Positions 23,548 to 32,210 of a stretch of DNA of 45,000 bases are shown one piece after another (position 1 is the first letter of the stretch; each line of letters begins with the position of its first letter). The translations under genes and the position numbers were made by a program. The notes beneath the pieces were generated by a model. It searched no databases. It worked only from the letters and a program-made list of their open reading frames with translations, and was not told the DNA's origin. The DNA is from Paulinella micropora (taxonomy: Eukaryota > Cercozoa > Imbricatea > Euglyphida > Paulinellidae): NCBI GenBank assembly GCA_019918135.1, contig WBZZ01002160.1, forward strand, positions 1 through 45,000, in the 5' to 3' direction.

Positions 23548-25833
23548 TCAATTCCCCGGTACCGAGCGCACAGGGGAGGCGGGCCCCCTCCCCAGCAATC
23601 TCCCCCGGGCTTCGCTCCTACCTGCAGATCTAGGGCCCCCGGCCTCGGTTCTACCCCCTTCCTGCCCCGGCAGGGGCTCTGCTGGCTCGTCCCGAGCTTC
23701 CCCGCCGGGCTCGCCCCCCTCCGGCGCGCCCTCTCCCGACTCCGACTCGTCCTCGGACCTCGACTCCGCTTCGTCCTCCACCCCGGGAGTTTCCGCCGGG
23801 GCCCCGTGCTCCGCCAGGGCTGGCTGGTCCGGGGCGGCCGCCGCCCGGGGCCCCAGGTACGCGGCCAGCACAAACAACTGGGCCCGGCCTTGGTCCGTGT
23901 GGTCGGTGGCGTCGGCGGGCCGCAGCTGGTCCCACGCGGCCCGCGCGTCGACCACGAGTTGCAGGCGCTCCCCGCCGGACTCCCCACACCAACGCCGGAG
24001 CCACTTGGTGCAGCGGCCGCGGCCGGCCCAGCACTCGCAGACGACGGGGCTGTGGGCCAGCTCCTCTATTGCCTGCTGCTCGGCCAAAGTCCGCACCGAC
24101 TGCGCCGGCTGCGCCACGAACCAGGCCGGGCCGATCACCTCGTCCGCGCGCCCCGGCCAGGCCCCGCCGAGGTGCGCCGTGCCGCCGGCGAGGGTCGTGC
24201 CTAGGTAGACCAGGTAGTCCGTCAACGAGCAATCCTCCTCCGTGCCGGTGGCAAACGTGTCAGGCAGCAGCGCCAGCCGTTGGCCGGCCGGGCCCCGTGG
24301 CCCCACGGGCACGTCCAAGCTCGGAAGCAGGCTCGCCAACAGGTCCGAACTCGCCGGGTCCACGCAGTGCGACCGGGCCAGGGCCTGCAGCGCCCGGCGG
24401 GTCTCCTGCACCGCCTCCCCCGGCGTCGTCACGTCCCTCGTGCCGGGCGCGCAGTGCACGGGCAGGTACAGGCGCCCCCGCGCCCTGTCGGCCAGCAGGC
24501 GCAGGGGGCAGGCCCGGTGTTGCAGCTCGCCCTGGGCGTCGGTGGCAAAGCAGAAGACCTGGCCCCCCCGTCTGCCCAGCCCGGAACCCAACAAGGGCAG
24601 CACCGCCAGCCGGCGGTCCCGGCTGACGGGGTCCGCCCGCAGCAGCGCCGCGCCCCTGTCCGCCGTGTGCGGGGCCCGGAGCACCGGGGCCAGCCCCAGC
24701 GGTAGGACCTCTAGCGCCGTGCGGTACAGCTCCAGGGCGGCCGCGCTCAGCGCCTGGCCGGTCTTTTCCCACACCCTGGCCCATTGGTACAGCACGTACA
24801 GCCAGCGCTGCTTGGCCAACAGGCCGGCGCCGCAGCCCAGCAGCTGGTCCTGCAGGGCCCGCAGCGTGTCCAGCACCGAGTGCAGCACCTGGCGCTGCTG
24901 GAGGCCGCCCAGGCTCTCCACGCTGCCGGCCGCGGCCGCGGCCTGCGTCGCCGTCGCCGCAACGTACAGGCAGGAGCAGAAGCGTTGGCTGGCCACGAGC
25001 GCCCCGCGTCCGGCCGCCGGCAGCGACCAGCCCAGCGTCCTGGGCTGCCAGCGCGTCGACTCTCGCAGCTCCGCTACCACGGCCTGCAGGTCCCCTGGCT
25101 CTCGCAGCAGCAGCTGGCGGGCCAGCACGTTCAGCACAACGGGCTCGTCCCGGGCCGCTAGCTCCGCCAGCGCCGCCGGCACCAGTACGCCGCGCGCGCG
25201 CTCCTCGCCCTTGTGCTTCTTGCGAGCCCCGGCCCGCGGCCTACTCTGCCCACCGCCCAGCAGCTCCGAGGCCAGCACTGCACGTGCCGTGCGCACCACT
25301 TGGGTGTAGGGGTGGAGGCGCAGCCACCGGCGGCTCGAGGTCTCGTCGCCGCCGCCCCCCGGGCTCCCCAGGCCGTGCCCGTGCAGCAGCGCGGCGTCCT
25401 GCTGCGCCTGCAAATGCTGGTAGGGGTCCGTCGCGGCGCTGAGCGCGGCTACTACCTCGCGGAGGCTATCCCAGTCGCCCTTCCGCCAGGGTCCGTCCAG
25501 GAGCGGCAGGCGCCCCTCCGGGGCACGCCGGGCCAGCTCCCGGAGCTGGCCCTCGCTGTAGCCCGCGGCCTGCTCCTCCTGCCGGTCCAGCTCGGCACAG
25601 TGCGCCAGAAAGTCTGGCTGGGCGAGCACGCGCCGCAGCAGCGGCAGCGCCTCTTGGGCCCAGGGGTGGGCAGGAAAGCCGTGGGCGGGGTCGCACACGT
25701 AGTCCAGCAAGCGACGCCAGCGGTCACGGAGTTCCGCGCGCGGGGCCCCGGGCTCCTCCTCGACGGCGAAAACCAGCTGGACGGGGGGCTGCCGGGGGTG
25801 CAGGACGGTATAGGCGCGCGTGGTACCGTGCAT
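23548..25833 (-). CDS. Large uncharacterised protein, 761 residues, acidic C-terminal tail
   Basis: This is an intact intron-free ORF. I start at the ATG at 25,833, because the frame extends 17 codons upstream only to a TTG. I recognise no family. Visible parts are: an N-terminal half rich in Leu/Ala/Arg helices; a basic stretch with RKKHKGEERAR near residue 205, which could be a nuclear localisation signal; and a cysteine cluster C-x-C-x7-C-x7-C near residues 599-616 (WAGRGRCTKWLRRWC). The C-terminal tail from about residue 685 is strongly acidic (EDEAESRSEDESESGEG) and then Gly/Arg-rich. The layout resembles nuclear or virus-encoded DNA-associated proteins, but that is only an impression. 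It lies between the 102-residue ORF and the Sel1 ORF on the same strand, about 145 bases upstream of the latter, which could be a shared transcription direction out of the central repeat. Confidence 0.7.
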   Translation of the reverse strand: MHGTTRAYTVLHPRQPPVQLVFAVEEEPGAPRAELRDRWRRLLDYVCDPAHGFPAHPWAQEALPLLRRVLAQPDFLAHCAELDRQEEQAAGYSEGQLRELARRAPEGRLPLLDGPWRKGDWDSLREVVAALSAATDPYQHLQAQQDAALLHGHGLGSPGGGGDETSSRRWLRLHPYTQVVRTARAVLASELLGGGQSRPRAGARKKHKGEERARGVLVPAALAELAARDEPVVLNVLARQLLLREPGDLQAVVAELRESTRWQPRTLGWSLPAAGRGALVASQRFCSCLYVAATATQAAAAAGSVESLGGLQQRQVLHSVLDTLRALQDQLLGCGAGLLAKQRWLYVLYQWARVWEKTGQALSAAALELYRTALEVLPLGLAPVLRAPHTADRGAALLRADPVSRDRRLAVLPLLGSGLGRRGGQVFCFATDAQGELQHRACPLRLLADRARGRLYLPVHCAPGTRDVTTPGEAVQETRRALQALARSHCVDPASSDLLASLLPSLDVPVGPRGPAGQRLALLPDTFATGTEEDCSLTDYLVYLGTTLAGGTAHLGGAWPGRADEVIGPAWFVAQPAQSVRTLAEQQAIEELAHSPVVCECWAGRGRCTKWLRRWCGESGGERLQLVVDARAAWDQLRPADATDHTDQGRAQLFVLAAYLGPRAAAAPDQPALAEHGAPAETPGVEDEAESRSEDESESGEGAPEGGEPGGEARDEPAEPLPGQEGGRTEAGGPRSAGRSEARGRLLGRGPASPVRSVPGN

Positions 25834-25889
25834 AGCGCCGGGCTGAATGGGTTCGAGGGAGGGGTGCTGCTGCGTGTCGGGCAACCTGG

Positions 25890-26164
25890 GCTTCTGGGCC
25901 GGGGCAGGCGGGGGGGGGGGGGGGGCGGGCGGGGGGGGGGGGGGGGGGGCGTGCGCGGCGCCCCCGTGCCCCGAGGCGTGCGCACGCGGGCCCCCCTCCC
26001 CACGGCACAGGGGAGAACGCCCCCCTAGGGAGGAGCTCCTTCCCCCCCCCTGGTCGGCCGGCCGGCGAGGGGGGATGAAGGGGGGAGGCGCCCGCGGGGG
26101 GGCACGGGCCTCGTGCCGGCGTGGCCCGCCGTGGCTACCCGCACCGCCGGTACCCAGGGGGGGT
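25890..26164. other. G-run rich spacer
   Basis: Several G runs (for example about 25,911-25,925 and 25,932-25,949) lie between the 761-residue ORF and the left arm of the inverted repeat. Open frames here are Gly/Ala/Pro-rich shadows. Related C and G runs lie in the centre of the palindrome and upstream of the 643-residue ORF. Confidence 0.5.
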
Positions 26165-26358
26165 CAGCTAGTCAGGCGGACCTAGAACAGGGGGGGGTCA
26201 GCTAGTCGGGCGGACCTAGCCGAAGTTGACCGGGCCGGTTGGTACACGGCTGGCGGGCCAAGCTTAGTCAGTCATTTAATGAAGCCAACAGTGACAGCTG
26301 GTTTGCGGTAGGCTAGCTCCTACCGACTAACTAACTTTAGCACTGTCCAGGCCGGCGG

Positions 26359-26667
26359 CTAGGCCGAATAGTCCACCTCCGCCAGCAGCATGGCGCGAAT
26401 GCGAGCACGAATCCGCGCGATTCCTTGCAGCACTTGTAGGCGTTCGTCGGCGGAGTCGGGAAGGTGGCTGTCGCTGACGCCCGCGTGCCTCAGCGCTTGC
26501 CCCAAGATAGCCCGTACGTAGCCCGGTCCCTGCCTGGGCAGCCCCTGCTGCGCATAGCTCGCATCGACGCTGGGCTTGGCCGAGTCGCACAGAAAGCGGA
26601 GGATCTCCTGGGCGTCCTTGGACAGCGTATTCACGGCAGCGGAGCTTACATTCTGTTGCTCAGGCAT
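26359..26667 (-). CDS. Uncharacterised 102-residue protein, left copy
   Basis: The ATG at 26,667 opens a frame of 102 codons that also has a long upstream open extension, which I reject because the conserved right-hand copy starts at the same methionine. The protein has a mixed N-terminus (MPEQQNVSSAA), a helix region with DAQEILRFLCDSAKPSV, a conserved block from SYAQQGLPRQGPGYVRAILG to SHLPDSADERLQ, and a C-terminal Arg-rich amphipathic helix (LQGIARIRARIRAMLLAE). By hand count it differs from the right copy at 13 of 102 positions, with no stop or frameshift in either. I recognise no family. Small, helical and partly basic, it could bind nucleic acid or act as an adaptor, but nothing in the sequence proves this. 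Confidence 0.7.
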   Translation of the reverse strand: MPEQQNVSSAAVNTLSKDAQEILRFLCDSAKPSVDASYAQQGLPRQGPGYVRAILGQALRHAGVSDSHLPDSADERLQVLQGIARIRARIRAMLLAEVDYSA

Positions 26668-27268
26668 CGCGACGAGTAGGCAGCGAGTAGCAGGAGCTAG
26701 GTCGTCGTGGGTTGCGAGACGCAGGTATAGTGTGAGCCGGTCGGGGCGAGCCTCACCAACGCGCTCTTGGCCAGCGCGCGCTGGGTGGGCGCGCGCTGAC
26801 CAACACGGGCGTGCTCGTGCCACGCGTTTTCGTGCCGCGCGCTGGGGGGGGGGGGGGGGGGGGAGCGCGTCCCTCTTGAGTGCAGGTCTGGCGCGCGCCC
26901 GGCGCCTCCGACGGGGGGGGGGGGGGCACGCCTCTTCCCCCCCCCCCCCCCCCGCGCGTGTGGCCGTGCGTGCCCCGGCCGGGCGTACAGGGGGGGGGGG
27001 GGAGCCGCTTGGCCCCGGCGCGCGGGGGCGCCCCTGGCAGGGGGGCGCCCCCCTTACACCGGACACGGGCACGCGCGCGCCGGTGGAACACGCGTGACAT
27101 GAGCACGCGCGGGCTGGCCAAAGCGCGCCGGCCGGGCGCACGCGCGCGCTGGGGGGCGCGCGCTGGGGGGGTCGCGCTCTGGCCAGGCTCGCCCCGACCG
27201 GCTCACAATACCTGCGTGTCTCAACCCACGACGACCTAGCTCCGGCTACTCGCGGCCTACTCGTACCG

Positions 27269-27577
27269 ATGCCTGACCAACAGAATGTAAGCTCTGCCGC
27301 CACGGACACGCTGTTCATTGACGCCCAGGAAATCTTCCACTTTCTGTGCGACTCAGCCAAGCCCAGCGTCGATGCGAGCTATGCGCAGCAGGGGCTGCCC
27401 AGGCAGGGACCGGGCTACGTACGGGCTATCCTGGGGCAAGCGCTGAGCAACGCGGGCGTCAGCGACAGCCACCTTCCCGACTCCGCCGACGAACGCCTAC
27501 AAGTGCTGCAAGGAATCGCGCGGATCCGTGCTCGCATCCACGCCGTGCTGCAGGCGGAAGTGGACGATTCGGCCTAG
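27269..27577 (+). CDS. Uncharacterised 102-residue protein, right copy
   Basis: This is the mirror copy of the left-arm ORF, starting at the ATG at 27,269. The block from residue 35 to 91 is identical apart from a two-residue change (ALSNAG here, ALRHAG in the left copy) and one further position. Differences cluster in the first 25 residues and the last 12. Retention of an open frame in both arms suggests either recent duplication, gene conversion between arms, or selection on the protein. It is transcribed away from the palindrome centre, towards the 643-residue ORF. Confidence 0.7.
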   Translation: MPDQQNVSSAATDTLFIDAQEIFHFLCDSAKPSVDASYAQQGLPRQGPGYVRAILGQALSNAGVSDSHLPDSADERLQVLQGIARIRARIHAVLQAEVDDSA

Positions 27578-27745
27578 CCGCCGGCCTGGACAGTGCTGAA
27601 GTTAGTTAGTCGGTAGGGGCTAGCCTACCGGAACCAGCTGTTACTTGTTTTTGGTTTGATTAAATGACTGACTAAGCTTGGCATGCCAGCCGTGCACAGA
27701 CCGGCCCAGTAAACTTCTAGGTCCGTCTGACTAGCTTACACTCTC

Positions 27746-28206
27746 CGGTACCGGCGGCGCTTATTAGCTTGTTTAGCTTTGGGTGCAGGCAAGAGCAGGG
27801 CAGCGACGACAGGCTGCACGCCTTCTCTCCCTCTTCCCTCTAGTGGTCTCTGGGTGCCTAGAGTAGGCTGCACAGCTTGTGTGCCCCAGGGGGCGAGCCT
27901 CGGCTGCCGCGTGCACAGGGCACCGGCGGACTTGCCGCCAGGGCGGATTCGGAGAGGGGGGCGGTCCCGAGGGCAGAGGAACACGAGGGGCTTGCCCAGC
28001 ACACACCGGACGCGCTGCGAGGACCCCGGGTCGCCGGGTGCCCCGGACAGGGGGCGCGCCCCCTCCCACCCCCGCGCTGGCTCGCGGTCGTCGGAGGCAG
28101 CTCCCCCCCCCCCCCCCCTTCTCTTCCCCTCGAGGACTCCCCCCCCCCCCCTCCCCTCTCCCCTCTCCCTGCTTCGCCGCCTGGGCCTCCCCCCGTTGTC
28201 TAACAA
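27746..28206. other. GC-rich spacer upstream of the 643-residue ORF
   Basis: Frames stay open on both strands but give Pro/Arg/Gly-rich products with no motif. C runs lie at about 28,105-28,119 and 28,139-28,150. The last bases before the start codon are TTGTCTAACAA, an AT-richer context for the ATG at 28,207. Confidence 0.45.
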
Positions 28207-30138
28207 ATGCCCACTGCCGAGCTGTGGTGCGTCCCCTTGGGCCAAGACCGGGCGGCTCGCTTCTCTTTTAACGCTGACACACCTGAGGCCCAGGCCTTGT
28301 GCCGGAGCGCGCTGCCTCCTTACCTGGTCGGCTTCCTGGACCTGCTGTACGCCACACCGCGAGAGCCCTCCTGGCGCGCTTGGGCCAGTTCCCGGGCGCT
28401 GGCTGGTCGGCACGAGTCACCGACGCTGCTGCTGCGAATGATGCTGGACCTGCGGTACCTGCGCAGCTGGGGCTTGGGCTACCACCTGGAGCACGGGCCC
28501 CCGGCCACCGGCGAGCGCAGGAGTGGCTTGGGCGACCGCCCGGAGCACGGGCCCTCGGCCACTGGCGACGGCTGGTTTGAACTGCTGTTCGGCTTGGCGG
28601 AAAAGAAGCGGGGCTCTCTGAAACCTGTGCCCGACGACCTCCGGCAGTGGTACCAGGTCCTCGAGACGTCCGCTACCACCTACCTGCGCTTTACGCCCCC
28701 GGGCCGGCCGGCCCAGACGTTCGACGCGGGCAAATTCCAGGTCCTGGCGCTAGGGGCGCTCAGGGCTAGTGTGCTCGAGGAGGCCCGCGGGCAGCCGGCA
28801 GGCCGGGGGCGCACGCCCGTGTCGGTGACGCACCGCGTGACTCGTTCGGCCTTTAATGAGCATTGCGACCCACAGCACCACGGCGCCGTCTTCCAGGTCG
28901 CGTCGCAGTTCAACTGCCGGGAGGCCCCCTCTCCCTACCACACACCCGATCGGGGCATCACCTGCTACTATTCCGACCACACGCAGGGCCCCGACTGTGT
29001 GCTGGGCACCGCGCCGGCCCTCTTCTACCGGCAGTACCACACCACCCCGACGGATAACCTCTCGGGCGTCCGCGAGCACCTGCGGGGCCAGCTGCAGGAC
29101 CGGCTTCAGAACGCGTCCGAGGCCGACCGCGGCCGCTACGAGTGGCTGGCCGCGCTGGACCCAATAGGCGCGGGGCTGCGCCTGCGCGACCGGCGCTGCC
29201 AGCGCACGAGGGCCACAGGCGCAGGCGGGCTGTGCGCGATCCTGGAGAAGTACTACGTGCACTGGCCGCGCAATAGCGGCGCCGTCCGCTTCTACCCCAA
29301 GCGCTGGGAGCTGGAGATCCTGCTGCGGGTGCCGTTCGCCCTGAACAGCACGGTGTCGTCGCAGGGGCTCGGGGGCCTCCGCTTCTGCCCGCAACAACTG
29401 GAACTCAAGCAGGCTATTGGCGGCACGCAGCAGCGCGAGGTGCGCTTCGCGTACACCACCGTCGACCCCGCGAATGTCGGCCAGGGCTGCGAGCTGCGCG
29501 TACATGTCAACGGGCTACTTGCGTTCGCTACCTTGTTGCGGGGCCTGACCCAGTACCAGACGTCGGTTGTCGACGTCACGGCCCTGTCGGGCGCGCTCAA
29601 CGTGACCGTGGCCTGCCCGACAACCCCGGCCTTTTTGTGCCTGTCCGACCGCATCACGCAGGGCCAGCTGCCCAGCCTCGAGGCTGTCAGGGACAACGCG
29701 GTGCAGCTGCGCCTGCAGCAGCAGAGCGAGCTGCTGCCCCTGTACCGCCGGCTGGGCGAGACGGTGTCGCAGCTCTCGGCGTGCACCGTGGGCCTCGCGG
29801 ACCAGGTCGAGCAGGCGGCCAGGGAGTCGATGCAGTCCTTCTCGACCGGCCGCGCCATTGGGGGCAACACGCAGAACTTTCTGGACGACCTGGCGAATCG
29901 TTCCGATGCGCTGCAGCACGACATCCAGGATTACGCCGCCAAGGCCAGGGCAGAGTTTGCCAAGGTCTACCAGGAGGCGCTGGCCCGCTACAAGCTCCTG
30001 ATGGCGGACATACAAGCAGGCAGGGCCAAACAAAAAGGTTTGGCCGACCTGTACAACTCGGGCGCAGGCATGCTGGCCAGCGTCAACGAAAATCTCGACC
30101 AGCTGCAGGCGCTGTCGACTAGCATTACAAAAACGTGA
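28207..30138 (+). CDS. Uncharacterised 643-residue protein with QVASQFN and TQGP motifs
   Basis: This is an intact intron-free ORF from the ATG at 28,207. An internal duplication at residues 90-123 (EHGPPATGERRSGLGD, then EHGPSATGDG) looks recent at DNA level. The central region carries AVFQVASQFN at about residues 227-236 and HTQGPDCVLGTAPALFYRQY at about residues 258-277. I recall similar paired motifs from a conserved uncharacterised protein family found in bacteria and in protists or fungi, but cannot name it safely without a search. The last 160 residues, from about 485, are helical and Gln/Leu/Ala-rich (LRLQQQSELLPLYRRLGETV and KARAEFAKVYQEALARYKLL), likely a coiled coil. There is no signal peptide or membrane segment. 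It is transcribed outward from the inverted repeat, opposite to the 761-residue ORF. Confidence 0.75.
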   Translation: MPTAELWCVPLGQDRAARFSFNADTPEAQALCRSALPPYLVGFLDLLYATPREPSWRAWASSRALAGRHESPTLLLRMMLDLRYLRSWGLGYHLEHGPPATGERRSGLGDRPEHGPSATGDGWFELLFGLAEKKRGSLKPVPDDLRQWYQVLETSATTYLRFTPPGRPAQTFDAGKFQVLALGALRASVLEEARGQPAGRGRTPVSVTHRVTRSAFNEHCDPQHHGAVFQVASQFNCREAPSPYHTPDRGITCYYSDHTQGPDCVLGTAPALFYRQYHTTPTDNLSGVREHLRGQLQDRLQNASEADRGRYEWLAALDPIGAGLRLRDRRCQRTRATGAGGLCAILEKYYVHWPRNSGAVRFYPKRWELEILLRVPFALNSTVSSQGLGGLRFCPQQLELKQAIGGTQQREVRFAYTTVDPANVGQGCELRVHVNGLLAFATLLRGLTQYQTSVVDVTALSGALNVTVACPTTPAFLCLSDRITQGQLPSLEAVRDNAVQLRLQQQSELLPLYRRLGETVSQLSACTVGLADQVEQAARESMQSFSTGRAIGGNTQNFLDDLANRSDALQHDIQDYAAKARAEFAKVYQEALARYKLLMADIQAGRAKQKGLADLYNSGAGMLASVNENLDQLQALSTSITKT

Positions 30139-30274
30139 AAAGCCGTCGTGGTCAGGCTGCAGACGGCACTGGATTTGCGCTGGGCCGTCCACCCGGGGGC
30201 GGGGAAAGGCGGCGGCAGGGCTTCATATCTCTCGCGCATCCAAAGCATGTCATCATCTGCTACAAGTTCTGACC

Positions 30275-31690
30275 ATGACGAACATCGCCCCGATAACGAG
30301 ATATCCCACTTATGCTCACACGATAAAGCAAGCAGTAAGAACTGCATATAAAGCCATAGTCTCCGCCAAGAAGCTGTCAACCAACTCCAGAGGTCGAATA
30401 TTATGAAGCCGATTTTTCCCCCTTATTCGAGCTCACTTTTTTCTCTCCTTCATAGATGCTCTTATCAACTGCACCCCCCTCCTTCGAAAAATACGCACTC
30501 TTCTACCATGGATTTCCTCTTTCTCTCCGGACATTGACCCATACGCCCGTTTTGATTACTTACAGAAACATGGCCGCCAAGTGTCAGTCGTGTACTACAT
30601 CTTTTCCCACAAAACCAAACTTGACTACGTGGGCGAATCCACGACATGGACGACCCGCACGAAAGACGAGTTCCGATCGATGAGACGCTGTGATCATGAC
30701 GTGAACTACCGGCTTAAGTCACCAGACTTGGCCGCCTCGGCGGAAGTGTAGGTTTCCATCCATTTGTCTCCGTGCCCATAGCCATCATTTGCCTGATCCC
30801 GTCCTATATCACAATGGAAGAAGAGACTACTATCCGATCCCAAAGACTTGCGCTAGAGCAACAATTTATCTCCCTCCTGCTCCCCCGAATGAACGTGCGA
30901 CGTCGAGCCTATCCTAGAATGCGCTCCTTTTACCCCCATGTTTCCCTACTTCACGAGACCACCATCTTACTGACGTACGAACACGTGCCAAATAAGCCCT
31001 ATTCCCATGCCATGAGCACGATTGCCACCCGGTGACCTTACGCGGAACTACCCATCACTACCGACGTGGCAACTCTATCGCAGTATGGACCTCGCATTCT
31101 ACCCCATCATTCATTTATGCTAAACTCTCTCAATTACTCGATGACTCTAGCCACCGTGAACTCATCACTGTCCACAAATATGGCCACCCAGCGGGCCTGG
31201 ACGATTGGGATCAGCTGCAACGCCTATATGGTCGATCAAAAATCTATGAATTTGGCCATTCTAGTATACGTCGGACCCCGTACGTCCGAATGAGATCATC
31301 GGCAGCCAGGTCTCTACTACAAAGACCCTTTGGCATTTTTCTGATCTGTGACAACACTGCATCCTACCTTGACCATACCATACCCATAGAGAAGATTGCC
31401 TATCATTCAAGTTCTTGGGCTCCTCAAATGCGGTCAGCTACGATATTACAAGCAATCAATGTCTGGTCCCAAGCTAACAACATGCCCCCCGGACGTGCGA
31501 AAGCCTACGTGATGCGTGAGGTGCGTTCAAACCTGCGGCGATATCCCCAAGTCCTACGAAGTTCAAACTATACTATTTCTCTCTGTGTCGGCGGCGGACT
31601 AACGAAATCCTATATCCGTATGCTCCCGACTATCATACTATCATCTACAAACCGTGCCATGCTGTCGTAAAGTTCCTACTACCCATCACA
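30275..31690 (+). pseudogene. Degraded GIY-YIG nuclease-like gene and downstream coding-like frames
   Basis: An ATG at 30,275 opens a frame broken by one TGA at 30,404 and then open to 30,748. It contains VSVVYYIFSHKTKLDYVGES (about 30,581-30,640), which matches the GIY-x10-YIG core. After a -1 shift near 30,750 the next frame gives TIRSQRLALEQQFISLLLPR followed by MN, which supplies the conserved Glu and the Asn of GIY-YIG domains. A second -1 shift, near 30,990-31,030, leads to a 212-residue frame (31,032-31,670) with no recognised domain. GIY-YIG domains are nicking or cleaving nucleases found in homing endonucleases, Penelope-like elements and virus genes. The breaks make this copy inactive unless they are sequencing errors. 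Confidence 0.55.
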
Positions 31691-31829
31691 AAAATCGCTC
31701 ACCGGAAACCTCCGACGATCGCAGGCATCCTTCTGAACCACGTAGCCCATACATCAAAGTTTGTGCTCTCGACGACGAGACCAAAACCGCCAACATGTAC
31801 ATGCCAACTATGGCAACATCTATTATTAC

Positions 31830-31902
<73 letters not shown>

Positions 31903-32041
31903 ATACCGGCCCGTCTGGAAGTGTTGGAACTGCCCTTGCGGGGTGTCATTAGAGCTTATCGTCAATTCTTCGTACTCCCCTCACGGGTGAGACGATGGAG
32001 GCGCATGTGCAGAAATGCATCAGCCATTGACAGAGAAGCAC

Positions 32042-32210
<169 letters not shown>

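Larger units (their letters stand above)
26165..27745. repeat. Inverted repeat with arms of about 580 bases, each encoding a 102-residue ORF
   Basis: The left arm (about 26,165-26,750), read on the minus strand, matches the right arm (about 27,180-27,745) with scattered substitutions and small indels. Shared landmarks are CTCGCCCCGACCGGCTCAC, AACCCACGACGACCTAGCTC, the 102-codon ORF, GCCGCCGGCCTGGACAGTGC, AGTTAGTTAGTCGGTAGG, TTAAATGACTGACTAAGCTT and CTAGGTCCG. The spacer of about 430 bases is extremely GC-rich, with long G and C runs and GCGCGC words. On the left, the outermost part of the arm is itself duplicated (26,162-26,185 and 26,196-26,220; GTCAGCTAGTC followed by GGCGGACCTAG). Confidence 0.9.
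23085..30220. mobile_element. GC-rich island with intact divergent ORFs and central inverted repeat (virus- or transposon-like insert)
   Basis: Base composition changes sharply at about 23,085 and again at about 30,220. Inside, the DNA is very GC-rich. Long intron-free ORFs read outward from a central inverted repeat (26,165-27,745): leftward a 102-residue ORF, a 761-residue ORF and a Sel1-repeat ORF; rightward a second 102-residue ORF and a 643-residue ORF. The flanking DNA holds decayed ORFs of different composition, so the island looks inserted and younger. No integrase, capsid or polymerase is visible. Possibilities are a fragment of a large DNA virus with its repeats joined head to head, a cargo mobile element, or a horizontally acquired segment. 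An assembly chimera must also be excluded. Confidence 0.6.

Noticed and set aside
22800..23987. 395-residue minus-strand frame at the island's left end
   Set aside because: It is in a different frame from the Sel1 repeats and the 761-residue ORF, and it crosses the compositional border without any motif.
22789..24204. 471-residue plus-strand frame across the island border
   Set aside because: Only its first part (to about 23,085) has host-like composition. The rest is antisense to the Sel1 and 761-residue ORFs and is open because GC-rich DNA has few stops.
25834..25884. Upstream extension of the 761-residue ORF
   Set aside because: It begins at TTG, and the first ATG is at 25,833.
26359..27360. 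333-residue minus-strand frame extending the left 102-residue ORF
   Set aside because: The extension is antisense to the right arm and crosses the G/C-run spacer. The conserved start is the ATG at 26,667.
27779..28441. 220-residue plus frame and 225-residue minus frame before the 643-residue ORF
   Set aside because: Both are Pro/Arg/Gly-rich, overlap each other on opposite strands and show no motif.
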